64,000 bases of DNA from Margaritifera margaritifera (GCA_029931535.1 JAQPZY010001048.1:203501-267500); one strand, 5' to 3'; numbered from the stretch's first letter, positions 13,188 through 27,280 are shown. Notes: generated by a model from the letters alone, not told the origin. Made by a program: numbers and translations.

Positions 13188-14434
13188 CTAAATAGGAGGA
13201 AGAGAACGTATCAGAAACATTAAGTTGGTAAAAGTAATCCATGTAAATATGAAACTAATAGGCTCATATGCATCGCACGCTTGTGAGAATTTTCAAATTT
13301 GTTTTCTTTAACTAATTAGTAGGTTTATTTTTATGACAAGGATTTTGTTTCAGCGTTTTCTCATGATTACTTTTTATATATTAGTTGATGTTACTGCAAC
13401 ATGTTATCAATGAACTCTATCAGGCAATCATCTGCTGATTAAGTGGCACCAATGGGAAAAACTGTCCATATAATTCGAATTAATTTCAATCTTACCCTTA
13501 ATTTAATTTTGAAATACGAGCAATGCTTTTACTTATAATTTTGCTAGTAATCGGAAGCACATTATTTTGCTATCAACATAGGAATATAGTATAATTTTCT
13601 GCCATCATGATTGGTTTTTCTTTGTATGAAAATTGATTTCCGTTCCATCTCAATTTAAACCGATTCATTTGATTTTGTTTACGTTACCGCATAGCAATAT
13701 TTTATGATTTTCATTGATAGTCAATACAAGGTCGAAATATCTTAAAAGAAGCAATCGCCGTATCTTCTCGTAAACTTCAGAATGAATTTTATAACATTGT
13801 TTTTTTTTTCTTCGATGTTAGAAGGTCCAAATTTAAATGGAAAAACAAAATTCAGAATAATTAAGTGAATAATAATTCAAAAATAAAATATTTGATGGCA
13901 TATCCTAATTTCCATATCATTCGTTTAATATTGTCTCTCGCAGATTCCTTTATTTTCCCCACACTGTTATTGTACTCTCAGTTTATATCTTTCCTTCATT
14001 TTATATTATAATGTTAGTTTATATTGAATATGACTATATGGATTCATACTTTATAAGTCAATGTTGTTTGCAAAGGCTGCATTGAACAAGACGCCGTTCA
14101 ATGCAGGTTTTCCACACAACATTGACGAGTGCAATATAAACCTATATTGTATTATTCAATGTAAAATTACTTTGTTAGTATACATCTAATATTCTTCTAC
14201 AAAATCTGTAAATTTAACTTATGAAAAGCGAAAGCAAAATTATAATGGATGGTTTCAGTAGAAACCTAAATAGGCCAAGCCGGTACCAGTGGAGGTAGAT
14301 GAGGTTGCGAATATAACTATCTATTGGAATCAACACAGTCAATGCCTGTTTTAGTTGGGCAGAGCCCGCTTTAAAGTATTTGGCATTCAAAGTTGTATGC
14401 CCAACAAGTGTATACTGATCGTATTTTGTATGCT

Positions 14435-14579
14435 GAGTGTATTTGATTGATACATATTAGCCAGTGTGAGAGTATTTTGATTGACATAGATTAGCCAGTG
14501 TGAGAGTATTTTGACTGATATAGATTAGCAAGCGTGAGAGTATTATTTTAGATACAGATAAGCAGGTGTGAGGTTATTT

Positions 14580-14580
<1 letters not shown>
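14435..14580 (+). repeat. Tandem minisatellite, 34-base unit, about 4 copies
   Basis: The unit 'AGTATTTTGATTGACATAGA..TTAGCCAGTGTGAG' repeats with starts near 14471, 14505, 14539 and 14573, and runs directly into a TA array. Confidence 0.8.

Positions 14581-14674
<94 letters not shown>
14581..14674 (+). repeat. (TA)n microsatellite
   Basis: TA run of about 94 bases, one interruption. Confidence 0.95.
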
Positions 14675-14676
<2 letters not shown>

Positions 14677-16179
14677 CCATGTTTTTACGCTTTTATTAGA
14701 ATATATAGAAGATTATTTCGCTAAAATATTCACAAATGAAAAAGTAATTTGTTTGCATTATATATCATGAACCAAGTATAAACTATCGTCTTTCTAAAAA
14801 AAAAAATATAAGAAAAGGGAAATGAGATTTGCCAAATTTACTTCTTTAATAGATACTGCAGGGGAGGTAATTATGAAAATCAAGAAACACAACTAACCAT
14901 GAATAGCTGCATTGATTTGAGCAATTTTGAATAAAATGTTTTGTCATAAATCTCATATTTTTTATAATTAAATTTATTGGCAATTTGAAAAATAGCGCAT
15001 TTCATTAAGGTAATGTCTTTCTAGAGTATTACATTTTGAATTTAAGTCCACTCAAGTTGAAAAGTTTCATGAAACCGGGGCCTGTTATTAATAAGACGTG
15101 CGATTGTTAATTTACAATTCAGTATCGGCTGGTCGGGGATGGTTCTCTGGTGGCTATATATTTTGTTTATAGTTACGCCATATTTCCTTCAATAAAGTAT
15201 CCTGTAACACGTAGAAGTGAGCTTGTGAAAGAATAACCTACAAGAAAAAATATTTAAAATATATTACAAAGTCCAGTATTTTTTGTTGACAGCCTTTGTA
15301 GCATTGTAGCATTGTACATCAATATGAAGTTTGTATGCAATGAAACAAAAATGTCACTGACACTTATTAATTATCCACTGAGTGGCAAGGAGAAGTAAAT
15401 CTTTGTTAGAACTTTGATAAATTGAACATAGGCTTTTTCTACATAATGTTTGCAAATAAGAAAAAAATATTTGAGTCTGTCCTAAAAACCTGAAAAGTAG
15501 AATAATAAAAGGTAATGGGTCATCATCAGCATTTTATGAGAATCACAAATACACAATTGTACATGTATTTTGGCAGCAAGAATAAGGACAATAATGTCAG
15601 TTACAAACTTCTTTACCTCATATAAATACCGTTTCAGTAAAATAAGTTTTTCCTGCACATTCCATTGGCCGTTTGTCTTTAGCAAATCATTAATGTAACA
15701 TGTTCCACTGATTACGTATAGCCCTTAAGAAGCCAATAAACGCAAACATGCATTTTTTTGTCGTCATACGACATTGCTCCCAAATATATTTGTATTTTTT
15801 TAATATTTATTTTGAAAGCAGTGATTAGAAGCATGACTGGTCTGAATAAATTTGATATAAAATCATGAATCAGTCAGTTGATAGTATAAACTTGGTTGAG
15901 TCCAGTATATATTTTAATATCGAATGTTTGGAGTTCAATACAGGATTTTGAGCACGTGCTCCGCAAAATAACGACTTATTTGGTACAGTCAGGTGATGTC
16001 AATCTGAGATTTTGATTGAATTAAAACTGAAGATGTATAATAATATATTTTTATGAAAGACTTTTTTCATTAATTAATAACATCGAATTTAATTTCTAAA
16101 AATATCTTGGTTCTATAATTTATACAATGATGCTAACCTTTAGAGAGCACACTATTCACGCATTTTATTTACAGTTATT

Positions 16180-16181
16180 CG

Positions 16182-16212
<31 letters not shown>

Positions 16213-16262
16213 GCTATTGTTGTTATTATAAACATTATTATAATTATTATTGTTATTATATT
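16180..16262 (+). repeat. (TTA)n microsatellite, imperfect
   Basis: Pure TTA at first, then interrupted trinucleotides. Confidence 0.9.
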
Positions 16263-16559
16263 ATTTAACCGTCCTCATCCTCTTTATCATCATCGTCATC
16301 ATTATCATTATCAATATTCGTTAATGTTATGAATAATATAATGATTCTACAATGCTATTGAAATCTGTATACCTTCACTTAACAGTGAAAACTTTAATAG
16401 GGAAACATATTCAGATAATTTGGAAAAATACGAACGTCCCTAGATAAACACTTCTTAATTAGTAATTTTGAAACGTAACTTCTGCCCTCCCCCCAATCTT
16501 CGTGCAATACATTTAAACCGAATACTGTTTTTTTTTTCATAACTCTATCGTACTTTGCT

Positions 16560-16803
16560 GAGAGGTGTTATAGCTAGAATTCAGGACATGATGGGCTATT
16601 CATGGTGGCCAGTATATCTGGTGGAGGATGAACCAGGGAAGACCCCGGGAAGAATCACCGACCCACGGGAAGCTACTGGCAAGCTTTCTAACATACTGAC
16701 GTTGATTGAGCCGAGGCTCGAACTCAAGCGGACATATATGAAATATGTGAGAGATCTGTAAAGGTGAGCATCTTACACCACTCGGCCACCAGGCGGCCCT
16801 GTA
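16560..16803 (-). mobile_element. tRNA-derived SINE
   Basis: The minus strand begins CCTGGTGGCCGAGTGGTGTA, with an internal promoter box A (TGGCCGAGTGG, 16788-16778) and box B (GAGTTCGAGCCTCGG, 16725-16711), like a Leu/Ser-type tRNA. It continues into a tRNA-unrelated body with a 'TTCCCTGGTTCATCCTCCAC' block resembling SINE bodies common in bivalves. Higher G+C than the flanks. The open frame on the other strand is a by-product. Confidence 0.75.
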
Positions 16804-16807
16804 AAAT

Positions 16808-17640
16808 ATGAACAAATTCTATCGTAGCGTGTTTAGAAAATGGGTTTCTGCAACACTAGTAAGTCGAATTTGGTTTTGCTATTCCAGGGAATTCGCATGG
16901 ACCTTTGTGGTTCAAACCGGATTTAACATTCCCGTAACCCTATACGAGGTTGCACCAAACGAACAACTCGTGTTGCAAACAAAAGAACGAATACGTAACT
17001 TCAACAGTCAACTTGATATATCTCAATTAGCATTCTCGCCCTATACGAGGATGGTTTTTGCAAAGAAACTCTTCTTAAAAAAACACAAAAAAAACAATGA
17101 CATCTCAAAAACACCCTTACTTTAAAAAAGAAAAATCAGAAAATTGTCACCAACTTAAATACCAGCACGGTCAACTTATTTTCCACTCTGGTAAACTATA
17201 ACTCCAAAGAACACCCACTTCGTTTTCAAACAAAAGATGCCCATATACTTCATTGCAATTTATCCATTCTGAATGGGTACAGCAAAATAAATTTGAAATT
17301 GTTTCACAACAAAACAATGAGGACACACATATTTATTCGAATAAACTCCAATGTTTTTGCACAGTTGTACTAGAAACATTCAGTGAGTTTAACATAAAAG
17401 TATCCGTTTGATTGTCAATATATAACACGTGTTTGTTTATATGTTTATGTGGTATCATAATATGGCCAAAGCCAGTTGTGTTGAAAAATAGCATTTAAAA
17501 GAATAACAATGTTGATTTTGTCGATTTCAAATATCATATAAGATATCATGCGATGTTTTATAAAATATGTAGAGTTACCGACGATCGCACTAAATAATAT
17601 TAGCATCGAGATAAACAGCACCAGCACTTATGCAAAGATT
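16808..17640 (+). pseudogene. Probable structural-gene remnant of the same Polinton-like element
   Basis: Broken plus-strand frames include 'IPVTLYEVAPNEQLVLQTKE' and, further on, a stretch around 'YNSKEHPLRFQTKDAH'. They lie directly upstream of the integrase remnant and on the same strand. No family could be assigned with certainty, and the call depends on context. Confidence 0.3.
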
Positions 17641-18960
17641 ATGAAGACAGTGCAATGCGAAGAATAAATAGGTGTTATAAGTGAAATAAACAAAACTGTA
17701 TTCTGCGATATTCAAAATAAACTACAAGATCTAGTAAACGCAAATTACCAGCAATTCGTCAAAAACAGAGATCAAATGTTTGGAATGAAAGATCTAATGC
17801 AAAAAGCACTTGATGAGTCTGAATACCAAGTACCTGTTTCGAATCAAACATGGGAATAGCTAACTTTGACATAAATCTGAAATCATTGATATCATTTGAA
17901 ATTAATGCAGAAAATTGCAAACTGTTGCAAATAAAAGTTCCAGTTTCAGAGGGTGGAGCTGTTCACTTGTTATACCTCTTCAAGACAATTTGTCAAGCGT
18001 GAAGTATTCTTTGGATTTTGTTTAACTGGCAGAAAAATAATAATACTTAAGGCATCATTACTCCCCGATGTGTAGCTGTTTACACAAACATGAATCAACT
18101 CTGGGAAATAATTAAACGGGAAAAGAAACAAATTTTAAAAAAAAATACTTAGAATGGAAAGAATGATTACTCGAACAATTTACCTACAAGTTGCATACAC
18201 AAATGAGAAAACGATTTTCTTCGTATGGATAAATAGTATACCTGGCAGCCATTATCGACACGCAAATATATAAAAAATACAACGAGGGCTACAAATGCAT
18301 CTTGACAGATATGTCGTCTAAAATACGCTTGGGCCGAGAGAGCAATACACGAAAAGGAAGATGACATACACGACGCTTTCAGAGAAATCTTCAAAGAACG
18401 AAAGCATGCAAAGTTACCGTTTGATGAAGGAGATCAGTTTCATAACAACAAAGCCACGAAGTTCTGGAGAAGGAAAACTTTGAGTACCTTTCCGCTTATT
18501 CAGACAAGAAAGCATGTGTAGTGGAAACGCTATACAGAACTGTGAGGAATAGAACGTAGAAGCATTTTACTCCAAAATGAAAACAGAAAAGGGGTTGACT
18601 GTTTACCAAAGTTGATTGAAGGATACAATAACATTCAACAACATCAATAGACATGACTCCAGTTGAAGCGAGCAATGTCAAAATATGGGTCAGTGTATTT
18701 AGGATTTTAACAACTAATACATTTGGAACTCCCGAAATCAAAACCCGTGAAAAAGTCAGAATTTAAAAATATAAAATCCTGTTTACAGGCAGAGTTATCA
18801 CTATGTGACAAAAACTATGACACATACAAGATTGAAGAAATTTTAAAGACAATACGATTGAAAGATGAAAAATATGCACTTGTGAAATGGAGAGCAGTCG
18901 TTTAGTATTTGGGAATCAGCTGAGAACATTATAACAGTACACAAAATATTCTAGTAAGTA
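17640..18960 (+). pseudogene. Degenerate retroviral-type integrase with chromodomain, Polinton/Maverick-like
   Basis: Plus-strand pieces in several frames resemble an integrase of the type carried by Polintons and related elements: a helical N-terminal region ('NKTVFCDIQNKLQDLVNANY'), a decayed core, 'FDEGDQFHNN' around 18430 (the second catalytic Asp region), 'LIEGYNNIQQHQ' near 18620, and a C-terminal chromodomain ('YDTYKIEEILKTIRLKDEKY' then ALVKW, 18808-18900). The third catalytic residue is not preserved (KHVVWKRYTEL). Stops and frameshifts are frequent. The integrase assignment is by motif recognition. The element class is inferred from the chromodomain and the neighbouring fragments, and another retroelement integrase is the main alternative. 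Confidence 0.6.
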
Positions 18961-18969
18961 TAATATATG

Positions 18970-20460
18970 TATAGCATTATGGTGGAATCGGAAAACTTAC
19001 GAATTTCAATGAAGTCTTAGTTGTGATAAAAACAGTGCATTAGAGCATTAAGGAGCTAACTATGCAATGGATGCAAATTTGTATTGATCCAGAAGGGTCA
19101 TATAATGAGAATGCAAAAACATCATAGTGAAACAACAAAATGGTACGCATATAAAACGCGATCAGACGGGTACAATGCAGGAAATGTCTTATCAAGATAA
19201 TATATTACATCCCAGACAAAAATAAAAAAGACAACATTGGAATACACGGCGCTGATTTTCACTAAATGTTTAGAACATATGGAATAAAGACAACGTAACA
19301 GACTACAGGCTGGTCCAAGCGATCTTGGAAAACAAACTGCTGCCAAATTTCGTTCAGTGAATCACACAAATACTCAAACAACTGTGCATTTTGTCCTTTT
19401 ACCATGATCAATTTTAAAGCATTCACAAAATCTTCAGTCACAAAGAACTGCTACAAGATTGACCCAAATCAGCTGATATATAAATGACCCTTACGCCATA
19501 TTGGCGAAGTTACAATCAGTGCACTTTTCACAATCTCTTGATATACAGCTTTTGATGATACAATTTATGTGCACTTCTGATTGCAATTGAAATAGGCTAC
19601 ATCACTAAACGGTGCACTTCCAAGAAAAAACAGCTATCAAATGTTATACATGTAACAGATTGTAACTGATAGAGGAAATGGGAACACGAAATGCATATTA
19701 CCAGAGAACTTAGCGGGATTAATCTGGTATTACAATGGAGGGAATGGAAAGTGATAAATTATTATGAAAGCATATAGAATACAGTGTGACATGAGATTCT
19801 GACAGAATCAACTAAACTGGGCAGTTCATATGCCAACATCCGTTTATGGAATTCCTTTAAAACATTTGACAGACAACAATATTCCCGATACTGTTCCAGA
19901 GTTAGCGAAATCAGGAGATAAATTTCCCGTTTATTTCTATATAGGACAGCTATTTTCTAAAATACTTTTACTTGATGATGATGCGTTCTAAACAAATACA
20001 AGCAGCACTGATTTAAAATAACTTAACTTAATATGGAACAATTTTTAATTTTAACCACAACATAACTGGAGATATATAAAAGTGACAAAAAGAAAAAGAA
20101 AAAAAAATTGATCGATAAGATACCAAATAACACAAAACAGGGTACCAAATAACACAAAATGTGCACAAGATTTTCCTTGAGGTTACATCAGCTATTGTGT
20201 TAGTTCGTTACAAACGTAAATATAAACATTGAGCAGGTATCGTGGAATACCATAGAACACTGGCAGCTGCTGAAGAAACTAATTATATAATGGAAACACA
20301 GAAAAAGGGGTTTCCTCTTTTACAAGGTAGCAATAGATTTGGTGATGAAGTTATTACATGGTTAAATAAAAATTCCAACTCATACTTAATCTGCATTTTA
20401 GGTGTACAGATTATGAACATAACATATATTACAGAGTCTGCTTCTACGGCTTTTTGACAC
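18970..20460 (+). pseudogene. Unassigned coding remnants downstream of the integrase
   Basis: Interrupted plus-strand frames follow the integrase. One open piece (about 19805-19990) reads 'LNWAVHMPTSVYGIPLKHLT' and then 'DNNIPDTVPELAKSGDKFPV' before a stop, and another (20242-20457) reads 'YHRTLAAAEETNYIMETQKK'. The protein-like composition and position suggest structural genes of the same element. I do not recognise the families. Stops are present every few dozen codons. Confidence 0.35.
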
Positions 20461-21011
20461 TATTAATATGCTCATGTAGCTATTCATTCTAGGACAGCAA
20501 ATTCACAACACATATAGAACAAAATAGTAATATGTCAACATTACAGAACAGATTCAAAAGTGAAATTAGACTACATAAAGAAACAAGCATTATTTATTTG
20601 ATTATTCATTGTTCTTGGATATTATATGGTCCTACATCTTAAACGATGTTACTCTCTCTAATACACCCTGATGATTAATTGACAATTTTGACCAAATATA
20701 CAAATAGCATACCCACTAATGCCAAAACAAGTAGCATTAGGCATTCAGTTAAAAAGAAAACATGTATTCAGTGCTATTCAATCATTATGTCCCTCTATCA
20801 ATGCTACTAGATAATGTAGTGCTACTATTTTACTAACTGAAACAAATGATTTGCAAAGTTTGCCAAACCTTCAATGATCATGTCAATTCACCAAGAGTAG
20901 GATAAGCAGGATGAAGAGTAGGTGAGAGAGTTGAAGTAGGTTGAATAATTGGAATATATGGATTATACTGAGTAGGAAATAATGTGACTTCTTACCAAAT
21001 TTGCTATAGAT

Positions 21012-21199
21012 AGATTGGTTTGGTTTTGTGCTTTACAGCACAACACAAGTAGGTTATTTAGTGCTAAGACAATTGGAGTAAAGTGCCTTACCCAAGGACA
21101 CAACACGGCAGCTGAACCAGGCTGGTATGTTTGTAGGATTTGAACCTGCACCCTTTCGGTTGTGAGTCCGGTACGCTAACCACTGAGCAACCGCGGGTC
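21012..21199 (-). mobile_element. tRNA-derived SINE with conserved central domain
   Basis: The minus strand has box A (GCTCAGTGGTTAGCG, 21188-21174) and box B (GGTTCAAATCC, 21146-21136), followed by CCTTGGGTAAGGCACTTTA (21097-21079), a central block shared by several ancient SINE families of marine animals. The end reads GCACAAAACCAAACCAATC. Clear Pol III promoter layout. Confidence 0.8.
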
Positions 21200-24100
21200 C
21201 AATAGATATAGCAATTATTGATATAGTCATTGTGATCGCTGTAGCAATAGCAACTACTCTTGAACGATTTTATTTACTCTTTTGTTTCACCTTTTCTCCG
21301 AATGGCAGGTGTTCTACCTGTTGAAATGGGTTTTCAAATACTATCTCTAAAATATCTCTATGACATCAGTTAGATGTCGAATTGCTTGCTCTTTTACAGT
21401 TTTAATTTCTAACTATTTTTGTATTACAGCCTTTTTGTGTGGGTCTGTCTCATTGCTGAGCTGATGTCCTATTTTAGATCTGTAACCTACTGTTTACACA
21501 CCTCAACATCAGATGTCATGACATTTATTATTTATTTGACAACTTTTGCAGCATATATGTAACCTAATTATTATTTTTCCTCTTGCGTAGTGAATATTAT
21601 TGTCACTGCCGATGCGGGTACTTTGCTTTCATTTGTTTCGTAGTAAACATATATAATGTTTTTGCTTCTTTGTCATCTAAAGACTCATATGTTTCTATTG
21701 TTGGAATCTTAACATTGTCAGGGACTTGCACTGGTTGCCTGGTAGTAACTGTAATTCAAGCGGATATTACCTTTTTTTTTTTGTAATGTAGACAACATAT
21801 AAAATTCATATGCAGCGTTAACACATTCTCTTTAACTATTGATTTGCAATATGAGTCTAGCTGCTAGTCCAAATTTGTTCAAATATTTACCATTTGCTTT
21901 TATTTACATGTCTATCTGGTCCTGTGTTTTTCAGCCAAAACTTTCCCGGGCCTCTTTAACTTTTATATTTTAACTCTGTTTCTATCCGTGCTATAAAAAT
22001 ATAACGTTTTGTCTTCAATTATACACTTTTGTATCATCCACAAGCAAAATAAGAACACCAAAATCCATTGCAGTTATAATCCCATACTCGTAGTTTGTTT
22101 GAAGATACAACACGTTTGCTGCACGTTTTAGATTTGATACTATAGCACAGACTTTGGTTAAATGTTATTGATTTATCAACACTCCGTCACATTTTGCTCA
22201 TTGCAAGGTACACACAATAGATGGTTTTCAATAACATGTCATAACAAATGTAAAAATTAGGCTGATAAACAAATTGTATTACCTTTAATATTCATTACCT
22301 TGCGTCTTATCTTGAAGAACATATTGATTTTTTTAATTGAATTATATGTAAGCAACCAACGTTGTGTTTAATCATTAGAGCCCAAGAAAGAATCTGCACA
22401 TAAACCTGTAGTGCAAACGACACTCGTAGATCCTGTTTGGAAGAGAACACTGTTTTAATCACTGGATTGAAAAACAAATACATACTCGGCGAGGATATAG
22501 AAAGACAGCCTAATTCAAATGTGTTACTCATATACACAATGGCGCATGCAAAATCCTATCCATAAGATAGGTTTACTAATAGACAGAACACAGACTTTAG
22601 TGAGTTTGTCCTTCGTAACAAATCCCAACGACAATGGCTACGGCATCAGTATTGCCTAGAAGAATAATACATATCGGGTTAAGATTACAGGAAACAAGTA
22701 TCTGCTCAAGTTATTGATCCTAGTTAATTTGATCAAGAAACAATTAGACACGATAACTTTCGAACAGTGAAAGAAAATATTGCAGAATTTAACGAAACAG
22801 ATCATAGACACTTTACCACTGGAAAGAAAGATTAAGAGGACAAGGATTGTTGACTTCATCTGGTTGATTCTGTATCTCTTCATGCCTGCGCTCATGCTTA
22901 TATTAACGATTTGATTTAAACGATCCTAATAGTAAAGGACCACTTGTTTAACCCAAGTCAACTGATACACCTGATTGATATCAATCTTCTGATGATCATA
23001 CGGAAGCAATGTTTTTATTGTTTATTTTTTGCATTATTTTTTCCTAGTTAAACGACTACATCATTTCTTTTTCATGGCATACAGTGATTGGTGGTTAAAT
23101 GTTTCATTTCGAACACATAATGACTGAGCAAGGTATCATGAGCAAAATATTGGGAGATGGGGAATATATTACATAAAGCACTAGACAGAAGCTGTACCGT
23201 TCACTACACGGATATAAATTTAGAATACCACTTGACGTTCATATTCTTTAAGACCATTGCACATTATAACCACGTGATCTTCCTCCGGATTTCAGAGTCG
23301 TGTTCGGGTACGTTCAGTCAAACTGATATTCAAAATGTCTACCACTCAATGCTAGTTTAATTAGATTAAGTCTCCTTGTTTGTTTTCTACGTCATCAATG
23401 TTTACACAATCATCGATTACAAGTAAAGTAGTTGGGCCTTGATAGATATCAATCGGAAATTTAAAAACAAATACGTGATTTATATTTCGGATCTAGAGAA
23501 AAGATACAATTTTGCTAGGACAAAAAAGCAGTTGAAGCAATGTTTGAAGAGAAACGCGATAGTTCAAACGAAATGAAAGCAGAATTTGCAAATATGTTAG
23601 AATAGAGCAAAAGGAACAAAATTTTTATCAGATTCGAGTTTGTTCAAATTGAGCTGCAACTTCACGTCGTGTGCATATTGGTAAACCTCATCTGATAAGT
23701 TGAAATCAGTAAGTGATCATTGATGTGTCGTTGAAACGATCAAATCATTCGAATAACTCATGGGGTTAATTATCCTTTCTCAGAAACATAGGTTTCGTTG
23801 CTTCAAACAACTCTTTTATCTTGCCGAATTTGACATTGTTTAAATTCTTAGCAAAATGTTCATGACATTGGCTCACGAATCAAAAGTTATCTGCAACTCT
23901 GATCATTCTTTAAACATTTATTTCTTTGCTATCCTGCCCATTATGAAGTCCTTTGCGGAATGGAAAATACTTTTCGTCGTTATTTGATATTTAATATTAT
24001 TTTTACCTCTTCATTAAGTCGTGTTTGACAAAGGTCTTGATGATCAGATGGTTCTAATAACTGCACAAAATATGAATTTATTGTTAAAGGTATGTTTTGT

Positions 24101-25897
24101 ATCAGAAAGTCAAATGGCATTCATCATGAGCAGCACCGCTATACATTCCAGTCAAATGACCATAGTCGCGTCCCTTGCTGTTCAATATTTTTTTCTCACA
24201 GATATGGCAATGCACTTGTTGAGTTTAAATACGTTTAACACCCTCTGCGTACACGATATTATTTGCATTTTTCTATCTAATTATTCTGACACTTCATGGT
24301 CTATCCTAGGCAACCAGTCGTAAGACACATGAATGCAATCAGTACCTCTATGAATTATTGGCATGGAACATTTTTGAGGCACTTCGTCAATTGAATTGAG
24401 ACAGGATATGTTTAGCATTTGGCTGTTTCCATTGTCCAGGATATATCCGTATGATTCATATCCCTTTTACAATTTGAGTATCCACGATACAGTCAACTTT
24501 CAAAATCATACACATACACAAACAAACAAATAAACAATGTACGGTAATTTTGATGCCAATTGTGTGATAGTGTCTTAATTTGACAACTGAACCTTTCTCA
24601 GACATAATATCTACTGAGGTTTCAACATTGTAACATATGATTGCATGTTTTGATAATTTTACTGGTCTTTTGAAATAAAAGTCAAGGATTTAAAGATATA
24701 GTTTTGCCTTCATGTGTGTATTTTTGTGTTAACGCCAATCTAGAAATTGATTTGTCCCAATGTAACATCTTTACTAGGTACCTTTGATACGTATCTACGT
24801 GCAAAGTTAAAAAGTCAATCCTCTAAAACATCCAATTGGTACTTTCGCTTATTTACTGTCAAAATATGATATGCAAAGTGTCAACAAAGAGTTCAATGAC
24901 ATCATCCATACCTCCTATGTTCATTATGCTAAGATGTTTTATTCTATGTTAATATTTTCTGTATTCAGTTTGCCCTCTAACCTAGGTCGATCTTTTCATA
25001 AGTCTGATCGTTACATCAAACTAAGTTTTAACATACATAACCGTCAAACTTTCTGAATGACAAACGGATAGATAATATTGCTATATCCCTGCACATGTAG
25101 ATAACAATACAGTTGCTACATGTGCTCTGATAAGCCATAGGAAGACAGTGAATACATTCATTTACGTTTACATCCATTTTTAGTGATACAGATGAATTAT
25201 GTCAATTTCGATCAGGTGTTCACACTACAAATAAGTGTTTGTTTTGAGCAGATTTTCATATTCTCATCACTTAAGGGGAGCTTACTGACTCATGAAAAAT
25301 CAAATAAATTCAGCTTTAGTTGATGTTGTATATGCATAATCATCCTTAACTCTTTTGTTGTCAAGTGGAAAGTCTGACAGCAGGTGGTCTCACAAACATA
25401 AAACACACACAGTTCTATAGAGATTTATTGTGTTTAAGAATTCATATAGCAGATGGCATGAAATTGCACGTACTCTATCATTCCTCTTGAACCGATATGG
25501 GTAACGTTGTATATATTCATTGTTCTTAAATAGCGATGGACATGACTAAATCAAGCTGCCACCCCCACCCCAAGCTGCGAGATGTTGGGGCATAAAAATT
25601 TCTTTGTGACAAGTTCACATAAACATTGTCACTTAGATGCACTTCATTCGCCCAATGTAATAACCTAGATGTTATCGAATGTCATATTTGATCTATGGCA
25701 GAAATAACAAAGGTCATTTCTTCTTTTATTTGCCTTTATCAAGCAAACGTTACCGATTACAAAATTTAACGAAGAAAACAGTTTGAAATGGTAAGAGAAT
25801 GAAATAAGTGAAAAGTACAAGCAGGCGTTTAAATTCTGGAACATACAAATTAACAAAATGATCGATATCTTAAAATTTATATCATTAAACAACTTAC
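21200..25897. other. Large intron, no exon identified
   Basis: Part of the intronic span between exon 13 and the last exon. At least one missing exon should lie between 13.2 and 25.9 kb. A small open segment at 22817-22859 (minus, phase 1 to 2) and another at 15615-15697 (minus, ending phase 0 at GTAAAG) are formally compatible, but their acceptors are weak. Confidence 0.4.
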
Positions 25898-25982
25898 CCT
25901 CGTGGAAACTGACAAATTGCTCGCACTCATCAGCCAAAATCAGCCTATGACAATTCCTCAGAGCCAAAAGTATCGGCTTGAT
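25898..25982 (-). CDS. Exon 13: first death-domain-like fold, last helices
   Basis: Acceptor CTCTATACAG and donor GTAAGT bracket 85 bases, phase 0 to 1, residues 893-920 (IKPILLALRNCHRLILADEC, then EQFVSFHE). This supplies the helices that normally close a death fold ('L...L..c....LA'). The following exon should begin in phase 1, but the last exon found begins in phase 0, so at least one exon between 25.9 and 13.2 kb is unidentified. Confidence 0.72.
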
Positions 25983-26195
25983 CTGTATAGAGTGAGAAAA
26001 GACAGCATGACTAATATCTTTTTATAGAAATAGCTTTTTATAAGTGCTATAACCATTTACTACATTATTATGTTGCTTTGCTTGTTGTTTTTATTTAAGC
26101 AGTTGCTACTTAGACTTTCGAATTACCAGGTATACAGTAAACATGCAGTCACTGTTCCGCTAAGTATAATATAAGTAGCTTTTACTTCATAGATT

Positions 26196-26280
26196 ATGAC
26201 TACTACTACTATTAGTACTACTACAACTACCATCACCACTACTACTACTGCTACTTCTACTACTACTACTACTATTGTTA
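26196..26280 (+). repeat. (TAC)n imperfect trinucleotide repeat
   Basis: Variants of ACT/TAC, echoed by a pure (TAC)n run at 26747-26770. Overlapping Thr- or Tyr-rich frames are not genes. Confidence 0.85.
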
Positions 26281-27280
26281 GAGTCACAACAACAATAAGA
26301 ACAGTACTTTATCGTCTTTTGCAACCAATTTTGCCTGCCTTTTCAGTACACTCCATGCTACTACAACCACCACCACCACTACTACCTACTTCCCTTTTCG
26401 TACTCTTTTTAAGTTCATCAATCGTCCCTTCGTCGTCTTACAGTTTCGCACCGTTTCAAGATATTTTCCAGCGTCCCTCTAATACAATTTAAGTCTAACA
26501 TTACCTGCAAAATATACCGATCTGTACCGATCATATCCAAATGAATACCTTTCAAATCATTTATCTGTTACTGGGTCAGCGTACCGTTTCGCACCGTATT
26601 GTAACATTTCGTACGGTTCTCATATTTGTGCCGTTTCCGACTGTGTACGTACTGTACAATATAACTTCACTACCGTTCCGTATTATGTTTCCAATGTTGC
26701 TAGAGTCGTTACTGGTACCCTACAACCACTATTATATCTGCTACCATTACTACTACTACTACTACTACTAGTAATACAACACTAAAGTCAGTGTTGTAAT
26801 TGGATATATTATTATCCACATCATAATAAGGATAACTGACAGGTACGGTCATGTTGAGATAAACACGATTACTTATTGACATTTAAATAATTATTACATA
26901 AATTTCAAAACAATGCAAAACAAAAACATGCATGGTTTCCCTTTACGTGCATTACAGTTGTTACAACTTTTGTCCAGTAATGAAAGCAATCAATCGTACG
27001 TTGTCGTTCTTACATTATAATTGTTTGATCCGTTGTGAGCCTGTTGCAAATGCCTCTAATCGTGGTGAAAAGAAATGTTACGGACATTATCAAGTTCTGA
27101 ACCTGTCCTCTTTACAGAAGACATACAATTATACATTGTTATATTACCACTGAGGTGCGTTAAGTTATCGTTACAAGTATTATTATCAACGGACCTATGT
27201 GTCTGTGTCTGTGACAAGTTTTAATAAATGATCATGATATATGATACTGTTTAAACTGTTCAATTTCATACACAATAAAT

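Noticed and set aside
16778..16803. A genuine tRNA gene
   Set aside because: Boxes A and B are tRNA-like, but no acceptor stem pairing closes the structure and the sequence runs on into a SINE body.
16555..16815. Open frames on both strands around 16.6-16.8 kb
   Set aside because: The stretch is a tRNA-derived SINE with box A and box B, so the frames are incidental.
26196..26492. Thr-rich open frame resembling a mucin
   Set aside because: Its Thr run is the translation of an imperfect ACT microsatellite, and nothing recognisable follows.
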